Assembly (NCBI GenBank): GCA_037179385.1
Contig: CM074187.1
Location: forward strand, 7,874,001 to 7,938,000
Direction of reading: 5' to 3'
Source of the DNA: Holothuria scabra
Lineage: Eukaryota > Echinodermata > Holothuroidea > Aspidochirotida > Holothuriidae
Length of the DNA stretch: 64,000 bases
Part shown: one piece after another, positions 1 to 11,766 of the stretch
How the letters are laid out: each line of letters opens with the position of its first letter
Position numbering within the stretch: position 1 is the stretch's first letter
Made by a program: the position numbers and the translations under genes
Notes under the pieces: generated by a model
Seen by the model: only the letters and a program-made list of their open reading frames with translations
Told to the model about the DNA's origin: nothing
Databases searched by the model: none

Positions 1-1162
1 CAATCTCAGATGTAATTTGGTGATCAAATAGTCATGGAAAAGTCTTGGAATTTAATTTTTCTTAAGGTGTAGGAACCCTGTTTAGTGTAGAAAGGTGAAG
101 TACCTCAGCAAGAGTTAGATGAAATTAGATAAAGTTTTCCAGCTCAGTTTCTGATTAACTGATTCAAGTCAGGCTGGTCATGGTCCTTTTTTCCAGTTGT
201 TGCTCTGCAAGAGGGAATTTCAGTGCACTCTACGTCATCATTTACATCAAAAACAAAATGTGAAGAATTAAGGTCTATTCCACAGTCCTTGAAGTTTGAG
301 GCATGAGAGTACGATTGCACACCATCATACACCTAAAATCAATGTGAGGAGAGCAACTTTTTGCACACCTAGATAGAAATTTGGGACACGTTTAACTCTA
401 TTAAAGTAGAGTAAAACAGTATACCTACTACACGAGTTCCTTAATTTTCTGAGGAGTTTGATTTGTTGCACACTGGGAGCATCTAAAACTCAAGGCCTGA
501 CTCCACTCAAAAACACATGTAGACTGCTTGAGTACAATACATGTCTGAACCTATACATCAGAAACATTTGTTGGTAGTTACAGCAGTTTGTTTGCATTTT
601 GATTTATACAGGCATCTCTCACTAGTAATACAAGAAAAGATTGGCAAAAATGGTCCTAGCCTATCACTTCATAATTAGTCAGAACTCTTGAGTAATTTAT
701 TTGAACATTATGCCTTTTAAGCTGTAAGTTTGGAAATAACCTGGAAGTAAGGTGGATCTAATCATGCAGCATATGTTGCTTGTAGTTGTAAATTGTGCAA
801 TGAGTAGGTACTTTTTTAAGCTGATACTTAACTATTCTTACACACACATACTTGTTTGCTAGCAGAAGTCAGAGGTTTCATAACATGAATAAAAGGACGC
901 ACTGTCAGTTGAAACTTAATATACTTCTCCAGAAAATAATGAGATCAATATATCTTAGCCTTGTATTGCCCCATCTTTCCCGCTACTTGGTTTGGTCTGG
1001 TTAAATCATTGTAGATCTTTATGAACTGTGTATAGTTTGAAGCATTCCACTTGTTCGTTACTATGCCCCATAGCAGTACAATGAAATGCTTTAAAATTTT
1101 GAAGTTTGACACCAGGTGCTTAAAGGTACAGTATTTATACTTTCACTTGTTATTGGTTTTTG
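1..1162. other. Non-coding, upstream intron or flank of NDUFA4
   Basis: AT-rich sequence without a convincing exon. I looked for the NDUFA4 N-terminal exon (mitochondrial membrane segment) here and did not find it, so it is probably left of the window. About 140-230 resembles the tail of the SINE family seen at 61570-61800, in the same orientation. Confidence 0.5.
140..230 (-). repeat. SINE tail fragment
   Basis: The stretch reading cagtttctgattaactgat, followed by a cctttttt / cagttgttgctc stretch, matches the 3' portion of the tRNA-derived SINE at 61570-61800. Only the tRNA-unrelated tail is present; boxes A and B are missing. Confidence 0.45.
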
Positions 1163-1740
1163 GTTCCTTGCGGTAGCAAAGGAACCTATGTAGTCAGGTT
1201 GGCGTGTGTGTGTGTGTGTATGTGTGTGTGTGTGTGTGTGTATGTGTGTGTGAGACACTTGCTTCGGTACGCTCTAACTCATTAAGGGAAGGTTGGATGG
1301 AACTTGGATTTGGTACAAAGATTTGTCATAAGAAGAAGGTGTGCCCTATCGTTTTTGGTGGAGGTCAAAGGTCATTTGGGGTCACCAGAGGTCAAAAACT
1401 AAAAACCTTCTCAACACAATATCTCTAGGTAGGAAACTTGGATAGATGTCATACTTGGTGAGTGGATGTGTTGTGGTGTAAGGATGAAAGTGGATATGTT
1501 TAGTGAAGGTCAATAGGTCATCTGGGGTCACCAGGGGTCAAACACTGAAAAACGTATTAACACAGTATTTTAAGGTAGAAAGGACAGATTTCAAATCAGT
1601 CTGTCTTTGGTTAAGGTCAAAGGTCATCAAGGTCACTGGAGGTCAACCTCTGGAAATGTTATTTAGAAAATCTTGTAAGCTAGATAAAGATAGGTTCCAT
1701 AGATTTTTTATCTCACCTGGTTTTGCATGCTCACACACCC
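1163..1740 (+). repeat. AGGTCA-array element, copy 1
   Basis: It begins with a small inverted repeat (TTCCTTGCGGTAGCAAAGGAA), then a GT microsatellite at about 1203-1253, then diverged monomers containing AGGTCA half-sites. The DR1 core AGGTCAAAGGTCA lies at 1362, a variant AGGTCAATAGGTCA at 1507 (145 bp later) and another DR1 at 1614. The recurring text 'tttttggtggaggtcaaagg' links it to the copies at 5.4, 11.8, 14.0 and 16.3 kb. It has no ORF of interest. The end is set by loss of similarity and is approximate. Confidence 0.7.
1203..1253. repeat. GT microsatellite
   Basis: Nearly uninterrupted GT dinucleotide run with two TA interruptions. It is the fixed 5' component of the AGGTCA-array element. 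Confidence 0.9.
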
Positions 1741-2780
1741 AAACACCTTAGAAATTTTGCCTTTATGTTCATTCAGTAATGATTCCTTCAGGTTGTACAC
1801 ATATCTTAGATCATTTAAAGTTTTAAGAGGGCAATAACTGAAATCTGTAGATTTCACTAAGCACAGGTCACTCTGCATTAAACTGGTCTCTCTGCCAGTG
1901 GAAGCAATGCATCGATTATACAGTATGTCTCTTTAATACTGCTGTGCCCTGTGGGGTAACCTAATCCTCATTCTATTATCACACCCCATTAATCACTTGC
2001 TTTCTGCTTGACTGCTGAATAAACCCTGTTGTCTGTGTAGAGATAGCAAACAGTACAAATGGTAGATTGTTTTAAAGTAATAGCAAGCTTTATTTGAGAG
2101 CAGACCTACTTACCAGAGAAATACAAGGGGTGTTTTTCTCTCTCTGACTACATTGTGTATTGTTTATTGGTGATAGTATCAAGTTTGATTACAAGCATAA
2201 ATACATATGGAAATGAGGTAGTGTTTTTGAAGGATCACCAAGCATTATAAAAGTTGAATGCAAGTAAGGCCGCAAAAATTTAATCATTGATTTCATGTAA
2301 TATTAGTACTAAAATACCCCTTGTGAAGATGTTACAAACATTCAATATGAGCATTTGCTTAGCTCTATTTCGGAGACTGCCTGTACAGTTCTCTTATAAT
2401 ATTCAGCAAGGAACCACAGTGCCCATTGGGCTCTTGTTTCTTCCTTGTTCACCTTCTATTTTCTGTGCATGAAATCACAGTACTGACAGTCATGCCAGAT
2501 GTCACACAGAAAAAACCATCACTTACCAGTAATCACATAGCCAGCTCAGCCTCTGGAATACACTGTGGGTCTATTCCTCATTTTCTCTGTGGAATTTATA
2601 ACCAATATCAATTTGTAATACTTGGGAAATGAATTGCTGCTACAGTACTTTGAGAGATTTCCTTTAAAATTATTACACCCATAAGTGTTAAAAAATATTC
2701 CCCATTGACTGAAACCAGTATAACCAAATGGGGGCACTTAAATCTGTAATCAGGTAGGTTATTAAAGTAGAATTGTGATT
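1741..2780. other. Non-coding, no recognised feature
   Basis: Probable NDUFA4 upstream intron sequence. No splice-bounded ORF, RNA gene or clear repeat was seen. Confidence 0.5.
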
Positions 2781-2782
2781 TT

Positions 2783-2817
2783 TATTTATTTATTTATTTA
2801 TTTTTTATTTATTTATT
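2783..2817. repeat. TTTA microsatellite, left of LINE
   Basis: An imperfect (TTTA)n tract directly abuts the first recognisable LINE codon at 2818. The same repeat resumes on the far side of the element at 4318. Confidence 0.85.
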
Positions 2818-4313
2818 TGGTCGAAGAAACCAGATAAAATAAAAAGATCAGTATTATTAAACAAAAATGCTAACGGTGGTTTGAATATGATTGATATTGA
2901 GCTTAAGGCAAAAAGTTTACAGTGCAAATGGGTTAAATTATTTTTTGATGATAGTCGAAGTCCATGGAAAATCTTATTTGAGTTTGCTCTAAAGAAATAC
3001 GGAGGAAAACTGCTGTTTGAAAGTAATTTCCGGAAAAATGATATCACTTTGACTAACAGGTTCATTCAAGGAGTTTGTAATGTATGGTCAGATTTTAATT
3101 TTCGTTCATTAGATCTTGATAATTATGGGAATCAAAGCGTGTTGAACTCCTTTATTAAGATCGATAAAAAGCTTATTTATTCATCTGTTTTACACGCAAA
3201 AAATGCTTATCATGTTAAAAACTTCTTTGATGATACTGGTAACGCTTTACAGTTTAATGATTTCATCAGAAAGTTTGATATTGATATTGGATTCCCTTTC
3301 ATGCTTTACTATGGTATACTCTCTGTAATACCCCAAAGTTGGAGACAGAACATTAAACCAAATTCTGATTTGGCTGAGAACTACTCTCATTTGATCTATT
3401 ACACATCTTGTAAAAGACCTGTTAAAGCAGCTTATGACTATTTCATTACCGGGAAGCTGCAGACCCCCAGTGCCATTAGGAAATGGGAGCAGTCTACTGA
3501 TATTGATTATAATTGGACCAGAATATTCAGCCTTCCCTTCCTGGCAGTTTGTGAGGCAAAACTTCAGTTTTTTCAATTTCGTTTCATTCATAGATTAGTA
3601 GCTACAAATGTTTTTTTGCACAGAATCAAGTTTAGGGACTCCCCTCTATGTACTTTTTGTGAAGGCGAGCCAGAAACATTAGAACATCTGTTTTGGTCTT
3701 GTTCTTTAATAATGCAATTTTGGCAAAACATTTTACAGCTGTGTTTCAAAAATGCACCTCTCGTTGATTGGGAACTTGTAAAGTTTGGTTATCTGGATGA
3801 CTTGAAGCATCCTTTAAACTTTTTTTTATTGAATGTTAAATATTACATTTTTAGTTGTAAATTTAAGAATATTAAACCTGATGCTAGAAGTTTTCATAAA
3901 AAATTCAGATTTCTATTAAATGTTGAGCTTCATATTGCGAGCAAAAACAAAAATGAGGTGAGAGCCCTATATTTTGAGGATACATTTCAATAATTAATTG
4001 TTTTACTTTAGTAAAACTTTGAATGTCCTTACAATGATAATGAGATGAATGCATGTATATATTGTATATATCATTGATATATGTAAATTTCTACTAGTTA
4101 TTTGTACTTTTTCGGTATGATTTCACAATGTATTTTCAGCCTTAGTCTTAGCCTTAGCACAAGTAAAAACAGAACGTCTTGTTTTCCGCTCTTAAGTTTA
4201 TAAGTTAATTTACAAAAACAAGTGTAACACCAACTGTCATTCTTGTTTCAAAGATTGTACATATGTAAAAAAAATTTTGATTTAGCTCAATAAATGAGAT
4301 GGAAAAAAAAAAA
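2818..4313 (+). mobile_element. 5'-truncated LINE, C-terminal part of ORF2
   Basis: An uninterrupted reading frame runs from 2818 to the stop at 3991-3993 (about 391 codons). It has two marks of the region after the reverse transcriptase in L1/Tx1-like ORF2 proteins: an opening of W-x3-P-D-x-I-K-R with a downstream G-G-L-N-M-I-D, and a C-x2-C-x8-H-x4-C zinc-knuckle-like motif at roughly 3649-3700. Endonuclease and reverse transcriptase domains are missing, as expected from 5' truncation during target-primed insertion. A 3' UTR of about 300 bp ends in CAATAAATGAGATGG and a short poly-A. The intact frame implies a young insertion. It lies in the intron upstream of the NDUFA4 exon at 4581. The clade is inferred from the motifs only. 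Confidence 0.85.
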
Positions 4314-4317
<4 letters not shown>

Positions 4318-4375
<58 letters not shown>

Positions 4376-4378
4376 TTG
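4318..4378. repeat. TTTA microsatellite, right of LINE
   Basis: About 15 near-perfect TTTA units follow the LINE poly-A and end in a G run at about 4378-4387. Confidence 0.95.
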
Positions 4379-4580
4379 GGGGGGGGTTCTTCCATCTGAT
4401 TATTTTGGTATTAAATATAACAACAAATCATTCAATGAATGCATGAATGAATGTATGTGCTTCCTGGAAGGTTTTTCACTTGAACCAAGAGAAGTATAGA
4501 GCTTTTGTGGTGAAGTCATTGGATAGTGTAATTCATGTGTTAATATTGCTTTGTTATGTTTTTTTTTTTTTTTTGTGCAG

Positions 4581-4641
4581 ATGGAACAGAAGCAAGAACC
4601 CCTACCCATGGCAGAAGATAAAGCATAATGAACAAACAAAG
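4581..4641 (+). CDS. ndufa4: ndufa4 penultimate coding exon
   Basis: The acceptor is a T-run ending TTTTGTGCAG and the donor is AAAG|GTAAAT. The first base completes a codon from the previous exon; 20 full codons follow and the exon ends in phase 0. Confidence 0.85.
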
Positions 4642-7548
4642 GTAAATTTTTTTTGTCACATGTTTGCTTTGCCTTCAAAATTTGCATTCTAAAATATAAT
4701 GAAAAAGTAGTGGATTAAATCGTACCATATTCAAATATAGCTCTTTTGTGCCAAGTGATTGTAACTGGAGAAATGCTTCTTAAATCTTCTAAATCAGTTC
4801 AGATGGTATTTATTTTATAATGAAACTGTTAAAAGCCTTAACTTGTTCTGACAGTTTCTAAAGCTTCCCCTATTTACTTGAAAAACTTAAACGTCTTTCA
4901 CAAACAAGAAAGTAATACCTTTACAAATTGATTTTTCCTGAATAGCAGACATGTATCTACTGTAGCAGCAGAGTTGATCTAGTTAATGTTTTCTTCCTTG
5001 GACAAATGTATAGAAGACCACTGTCTTGCATGGTCCTTTTCCTAGTCAAATCCTGTCTTTGAGCCCTATTCAGTTATCAAGGTCTATAAAGTAGTCAAGT
5101 TGGACCTTTATCCAGTTGTTGCTCACTGCCTTGTTTTCCATACTCCACTGCTTGTGCTGTAAGCAATGCCTAAGCCAGTACAGGCTGCTTACAAGAACTC
5201 AAGCCTTGCACGTCTTTCCTCGCTCATGCGGAGCTAGTAACTGTCCCTGAAAATTTGGATACTGCAGGAGGGTCTGTCATGTGATATGAAAGAGTCTGCC
5301 ACACTCACATCATTCATGTGCTGGATGACTTCACTGGCTAAAGGGGAATTCAGATGATTGCCCTATAGGAGACTGTTCTCTGTACCCCTTAAGGCTTTGA
5401 GTATGGGTATGTGCTGTGTGTGTGTGTGTGACACTTGGCTTGTAAACACTATATCTCAAGAAGGGAACTCCAAGGGATTTCATACTTGCTGTGTAGGTTG
5501 GCCAGGTTAGGTAGGCAGTCCCTAGTGTTTTTGGTGGGGTTCAAAGCTCATGTGTGGTCATGAGAGGTCAAAAGGTCCAAACCTTGTAAACACAATGTCA
5601 AAAGAATGGTAAATGTTACTAATCTCATATTTGGCATGTGGGTTAGAGATATTGAGTAGGAGATGCCTATCAATTTTTGTGGAGGTCAAAGGTCATTTGA
5701 GTTAATCAGAGGTCAAATGGTAAATACATGGGCAATTGCTTGTTAAATATATCAAGGAGAGTGACACCAAAGGATTTTATACTCGAAATATGGGTTGTTC
5801 ATATCGAGTGGATGTTCCCAATTGTTATTGGTGGAGGTCAAAGGTCGTTTGGAGATCAGGAGATGTCAAAAAGAAGCCTTGTAAACATGGTATCTCAAGA
5901 ATGGTAAATGTGACTTGTCTCATATTTGGTATGTAGATTGACAATACTGAGTAGATAATCCCAGTCATTCTTTGTGGAGGTCAAAGATCATTTAAGGTCA
6001 CTAGAGGTCAGATTGTCAAAAAATTTGTAATCATGATATTCTCAAGAAGGGTAACAGAGAGGTTTTCATATTAAGCATGTGCATTGTTCATATTTTGGTG
6101 GATTTTGAAAGTCATTTGGGGTCACCAGAGGTAAGAAGGTCAAAACACTTAAAACATGATATCACAAAACAGATAAGAGGGCGGGATCTCATACTTGACA
6201 TGAGCATTGCCCATATTAAGTAAATGGACCTCACCATTGTTGTTGGACATCAAAGATCATTTGGGGTCATCATAGGTCAGAATGTTAAATCCTAGTAAAC
6301 ACAATCAAGAATGGTAACAGTGACAGATCTTATACTTAGCATTTGGATGTTCCATATGCAGTAAACCAACACTATCATTTTGGGTGGAGGTCAAAGGTCA
6401 TTCGAGGTCAACAGAGGTCAAAGGGTTAAAACCTTGCACGATATCCAAAGAAGCATACCCAGTGAGGGATAACATAATGTAGCATGTGTATTGCCCATAT
6501 TTTGTACAGTAGATGAACCATGTCAGTTTTGGTAGAGCCATCTAAGGTTTGAACTCAAAACCTTGCAAACACAATATCAGTGAGGGTACTCACCGTACTG
6601 TGAGGGACCTCATAAATTAATATTAGAGCATGTACCTTGCATTATTGAGAAGGCTATCACAATTGTTTTTGTCATTTTAAGAAACACTGTCAGTTTGAAA
6701 CAATCATAGACGTATATTTTTAAAGCAGTCAGGAATCACTAAGCCCTTTGGCTTTCTAGTTAAGTCTTCGGTATGACCCTTTCAATTTACTCTACAATAC
6801 TTAGATGGTTAGGGAATCTTTTTCATCAAGAATAACATAGTCTATCATCAAGAGAAAAATTGGTTAAACTTCTTCTGTATGTTTGTCAACATGCAATCTA
6901 GTGGATTTAGTGCTAGAGGCCATGTCAGTTAATACTAGAAGCATTGTCTTGATCAATTCCTCTCAAGAAAAGTATAAAAGAGGTGGAAGACTTTGGTTTA
7001 AGTTAACCATTGAAACATGGGTCAGCAGTCACAGTGAACTCTCACACATTTGCAAGGGCACAGATTCCATTAGAATTTGAAGAAATGCAACTTGCTAAAG
7101 CCCTTATCTAAGTCATTCTCCTTTCAGGCTTCAAACTGCCAATGTATGCTTAGAGTCATAAATGGCTAGCATTTAGTTGTGCTAAGATGGGAACAAATGT
7201 AAATGTTAAAATTTAATGAGCAGATGGTATGGCTTCTCACAACAGAGGATGTTAGCTTATTTTGCTTCACAATTAAAAAAAAATTGTCACAAATTTTTTG
7301 TGCATGAGTGGCCCTGCTTTCATTTGGGAAATATCAATAAACCTTGAAATTCTTCTTGCATTATTTGAGCTTAACAGGAATCACATTGCCTGGAAATTCA
7401 CTATAGTATTCATCTTTGACATGACTCACATTGACTGGAAGTTTATATATAATCTGATGTTTATTATGATTCCACTATTTTTTTTTCACAGTTTTACTCT
7501 GGTAATACAGACTACAAAAGCTTGGAGAATCCAAGGCCAGATTATTAA
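4581..7548 (+). CDS. ndufa4: NDUFA4 homologue, last two coding exons (partial gene)
   Basis: NDUFA4 is a small single-pass inner-membrane mitochondrial protein, first assigned to complex I and now regarded as a cytochrome c oxidase subunit. Two exons, 4581-4641 and 7492-7548, join in phase 0 to give a C-terminus reading W-N-R-S-K-N-P-Y-P-W-Q-K-I-K-H-N-E-Q-T-K, then F-Y-S-G-N-T-D-Y ... R-P-D-Y-stop. This matches the family's conserved tail (W-D-R-x-N-P-E-P-W-N-K-L ... K-F-Y-S-x-N-x-D-Y ... R-P-D-F), as recalled from the vertebrate protein. The membrane-spanning N-terminus, about half of the roughly 80-residue protein, should lie in exon(s) left of 4581. I could not find it, so it may precede the window. 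The 2.85-kb last intron is filled largely by an AGGTCA-repeat array. Confidence 0.85.
5405..6765 (+). repeat. AGGTCA-array element, copy 2
   Basis: A short GT run (about 5417-5430) is followed by at least six diverged monomers. The DR1 or DR1-derived core starts at 5683, 5835, 5978, 6102, 6247 and 6388, with spacings of 152, 143, 124, 145 and 141 bp. The right end carries the family's 3' signature 'ggaatcactaagccctttgg' at about 6730. It lies in the last NDUFA4 intron. Confidence 0.75.
7492..7548 (+). CDS. ndufa4: ndufa4 terminal exon
   Basis: A T-rich tract ending TTTTTTTTCACAG precedes TTT TAC TCT. The exon encodes 18 residues and ends with TAA at 7546-7548. The 3' UTR follows. The first clear AATAAA downstream is near 8143, so the UTR may extend to about 8.16 kb. 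Confidence 0.85.
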   Translation, partial: FYSGNTDYKSLENPRPDY

Positions 7549-8805
7549 ATATATTACCAATTTATTCATGTTACAAAGACAGGAGGCACGTCTCTTTGGA
7601 GATTGGATTAATTTCAGTTGCAGCTGTGACCAAGGCCAATTTTACCGTTAGATCCCTTGCATGTTGTTTTGAATAATAACAGAAATAGCATACTACACAA
7701 TCCAGTATTTTTAATGTTGAGTAACATGTTAGGTCATTAGAGAACTTTGCTTCCTTTATCTACAGAGTGACATACCTTACAATGACTTTAATTACAGATG
7801 GCTGTAAATTAACGGTTTCCTTTTCATATTTCATATCTAATATTCACCCTTAACGCACAACCTGTAAACCTTGAATAGTTATTTTAACTGTTCTTGGACA
7901 AGAGCCCTACATTGGCCAGTAATGTAGATGCCCTAATAAGATTTAATGCACAAAAGTCTTACACTTTGTGAGCTGTATTTAGAGAAATACATGATGTCAT
8001 ATCAGGCTGAAACTATCTCCAACCCTGACACGTTCCTTCTGTAAGATTGCTTGTAGAAACTAAGCTCAGTGATGGAATTTCATTGTAAAAGATGTGCTTG
8101 TGGCGCAGTGTGATTGAGTCACACAATGTGGCAAAAAGTTTGAAATAAATGCTTCCTTAAAAAACTGAAAAACGAAACTGTTTTTGCTCCTTTTCTTTTG
8201 AGCTGATAGTTTGGTTAATGACAGAGATATGGGATGTAGTATCCTTAGGTTTGTGACAGACAGGACATACAAAGTCTATTTCAATCCTCACCTACCTCCT
8301 ATCACCCTATGTATACCATTTGTACCTATACTTACCGTCTGGCAACCTTTGACACCGTGGATATCATACCAGCAGAGGGCACATAACACCCTGTGGCTTC
8401 ATACTCCATTTTGCCTCAGTCGCAACTTTTATTTTCAAAAATTCTAGATTGGGGCTAAAAATGTCCCACCCCCAGATATATTGACCTCTGTAAGTCTATG
8501 ATGGTTGGTAAGGAAATTAAGAAGATAAGATTTGAATCTTGAGCACAGGTGCAGCAGCAGGTAAACAAGAAGCTATCAACAGTTATTTGAGTTAGAAACA
8601 GACATCATCTTAAGTGCACTTTTGCCATTACATATGACACACAGAGAATTTCATGAGGTTTGCCTGCACAAAGAACTTGTAGAACAGGTGAGTCCAGGAT
8701 TTCCCCCATAGTGGCCAAGCTCCCCAACGAGGGGGCCAGCATGTTGAAGCCCCAACAAAAGTGATGAGTAATTCTTGGTGGGACATCACTTGCTAAATCT
8801 GATGT
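7549..8805. other. NDUFA4 3' UTR and intergenic sequence
   Basis: No further exon was seen. AATAAA near 8143 is the best polyadenylation candidate for the gene upstream. The rest is unremarkable up to the hAT-like insertion at 8814. Confidence 0.45.
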
Positions 8806-8813
8806 GTACGTTT

Positions 8814-10784
8814 CAGTGGCATAGCTAGTGGGGGGGGGGGTGGAAAATTTTGGGGGGAAATTTGATGAAAATGGGGAAATTTGATGAATCTTCTTATTAG
8901 TACAAAAATTTCTCAAAATTTCTGTTAGAATAAGAAATGATGAGACATTTCTCATACATAATTCTTATTTTCATGCAACAAATTAACTCAGATTCCCTCA
9001 GTGTAGCATGAACCGGGCCAATTCACATTCCACAGAAATGTCCTCCCGCGTAGCAGATTGAATGTTCTCTTGTGCATGCTTGTATACGCAAGGGGGTTAT
9101 GATCAGTGCACAGGAAGCTGTTATTCAGGTGATACTTTGGGAATTCAGTAAAAGGATGTGAAAACTGACAAGTCACTACCGTAGACCCCCGAGGCTGTTA
9201 TGTTCTTCTACAAGCTAGCAGTAGCTGTTCGATTTTACTGTGTACATAAAAATTGATGGGGCTGAAACAATCCATGGCCATGGATAAACTTAAAGTCAAT
9301 CTAGAAATTAGAATTAACGGGATCCGTTGGCACACTTAGATTTTGTTACTTAGCCTAATCCTTGGAGGCTTACAAGCTAGTTCGGGAAAATAGCTTTCTG
9401 CTCACTTTGAGTGTAACAATAAATGAACAATGAGTACCTTGTAGCCTTCTACACTTAACAGACTGCTTTTCTCACAGGATATCCTGTGGGATCGAGCCAC
9501 TATTAGGCCTCCGTAATTAGTGGCGTGCGAAGGGCGAAGGGGAGACCATTGGGCCATGCCCCCCTCACAGATGCCATTTTTCTTTGTTCTTAAAAATACG
9601 TAGTCTAACTTTATCAACACAGATTTTACTTCAAAAGATAGCATATGTGGCACCAGATTGCTTATAAGGACACCCAATTTTTCAAAAATTTTCAAAGGGG
9701 AAGGGTTGTCCCTGCAAGGTCTTTCACTGATGCCATTTTTTTTTAATTCCTACAAATAGACCTAGGCAAATTCTGTCAAATTCCAATTTTTACTTAGAAA
9801 AGGTAGACTCTGTTTCCCACTGGTGACATCTACCAAAAGACTTCATGCCTAGATTTTCTTTACAAGCATAAATACGCTATTTTGAACATCTGAGGGGTCT
9901 GATTTTTCGAAATTTTCTTTACGCTCCGCTCCAACCAATGGTGGCGCTTCGCTCGGTCTTTTGGGCAAAATAACATATTTGGGGTAAAATTAGCTCTTAA
10001 CTCTCTGATCACTTTGCAGTTTGCGAACATATTTTGAAGTGAGCATTTTATTGCAAACGACAAAAGAAGAAAGCGACTGGCTAGATTCTTCGTATAAGCC
10101 TGGAAAATGCTATTTCCGGCCATCTAAGGGGTCTAATTTTTCCAAATTTTCTCTACGCTCCGCGCCAACCAATGGTTGCGCTCCGCTTAGATAATCTTTA
10201 TGACAAAATAGCATTTTGTGGCCAAGAAAAACCACAAATACCGATCAATGCTCTTTTATTTTGACTCCTAAAAGTGTGCAAATTTAATGACAAGTTTTTC
10301 TTCGTAAGGTAGCATAAATGGAATAAACAGAAATGCATGTCAAGGCACAAAAGTTTCAGTTTTATCCTCATGAACCACTACGATTCAACTTTTAACACTG
10401 TTCCTGTCAAAGTCGAAAATCTTGCACCATTTTGCATGTAGGCTCCTTGAAAACGTCAAAAAATTTCCGGACACCCCTCCCCTTGACCATACTGCATCTC
10501 CTTTCCCCTTCAGAGAAATCCTGCGTACGCCACTGCGTTAGTACATACAAATAAACCAGATATTGTTTACCAAAATAATATACTTGGTTATTTCCGATTG
10601 CTCTATGTTATACTTTAAGATTAAAACGCAGGTAATATTACAAAATGACATGGTAATGTTGTTATACTTGTAAGTTTGCATATTCTATATGAAATACATA
10701 CACATGGACCGGGAAAAGTTTTGGGGAAATTTCATACCTTTGCCCCCCCCCCCCCCCCTGGAAAAAATCCTAGCTACGCCATCG
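8814..10784. mobile_element. hAT-like non-autonomous element with poly-G terminus
   Basis: The left end CAGTGGCATAGCTAGT is matched by an inverted right end, TAGCTACGCCATCG. An identical 8-bp duplication, GTACGTTT, flanks it (8806-8813 and 10785-10792). An 8-bp duplication and CAGTG-type termini are typical of the hAT superfamily. G runs just inside the left end (about 8829-8838) and C runs inside the right end (10742-10758) are mirror images. No transposase frame was seen. The interior has inverted copies of the GCGGAGCG repeat and a possible nested element bounded by AGTGGCGTGCG at about 9519 and CGTACGCCACTG at 10524-10535. Confidence 0.8.
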
Positions 10785-10792
10785 GTACGTTT

Positions 10793-11440
10793 GCCTGCCC
10801 AAAATTTTGGCTTCATTTTGACAAGTATTTAAAAATTTGGAGCTTGTTTTGCAGGAAATTTGAATTTTATGAATGATATCTGGCATTTTATGAGGACCAC
10901 CAAAATATCTGAAAGTTATTAAGGAACCTGCCTTCATATAAGCAACATGAAACCAGTTATATGGGTGACAGCTGAATTTCGTTTTGGGTTGTCCATTTAA
11001 TTGTAGCACTACATACTAAGGCTCTCCGATGGAACTTTATGTTTTTTGAACAAAGATTTGAAAATTAAGACCATATATTTAAGAAATTTTAAATGAAAGA
11101 AAATTTGTCCTTTTTCTTGGTTAGAAGTTATTGAAACTAGGGTTTTTTTTTTTACAAAATGATGTGCCTCATAAGAGCAAAATTTAAGTGGAAAGTTGGG
11201 GTTAACAGATGTTGACTTGGGTTTTTTTTTTTGCTTCATTTTAAGAGCTGACGAGGTATCCATCAAAATTGAAAAATTTTTCCTAATCTTTTACCATTTT
11301 AACACCTGTTAGAAAAACTGAAGCTTGTTTTGGAGAAAAAGTTGTAATTCTTTGACAAAATTTGCAGGTTTTATTGAAGATTCTGCCCTTTTTCTGTGAA
11401 AAGTCAAGTTAGTCACTGGACGCTTTGTATAGTTTGTTTG
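10793..11440. other. Intergenic, no gene seen
   Basis: AT-rich sequence with T runs. No splice-bounded ORF was recognised. Confidence 0.5.
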
Positions 11441-11690
11441 GGTTTCCGAAAAATGTTATTCTGCCCCAAAGACTAAGCAGAGCACTACCATCGATTGGTG
11501 TGGAGCGTACAGAAAATATTGAAAATTTAAGAATCCCCAGACACCCAGAAATGGAATTTCTCTGGCTGGTAATTAGTGACAAAGCAGTTGTTATTTTTGG
11601 CTTTCGTTTGCAATATAATTTTCACATGGATGGAAAACTCAGCAACTTGCTAAGTGATAGAAAATAAAATGCACCACTTTCATTAGAATT
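11440..11690 (+). repeat. GCGGAGCG-family interspersed repeat
   Basis: It contains the diagnostic order found in many copies here: a 'gattggtgtggagcgtacag'-type block, 'cagaaatggaatttc', then 'cagcaacttgctaagtgat'. Related copies lie at 12655, 18570, 27285, 31190, 31435, 35200, 40025 and 50690. Confidence 0.7.
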
Positions 11691-11766
11691 TGAAGGTATC
11701 AATGATTATGAATAAAAATTCCTTATATTGCACCAAACGAAGAATGATTTGTAAGCATACATTTTC

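Noticed and set aside
3247..3591. 114-codon minus-strand frame inside the LINE
   Set aside because: Shadow of the LINE ORF2 frame on the plus strand.
5640..6440. CRISPR-like array
   Set aside because: The repeats are diverged, about 145 bp long and lack unique spacers between short identical repeats; the genome is eukaryotic.
7298..7651. 117-codon frame across the ndufa4 terminal exon
   Set aside because: It is in a different frame from the splice-supported exon and runs through the polypyrimidine tract.
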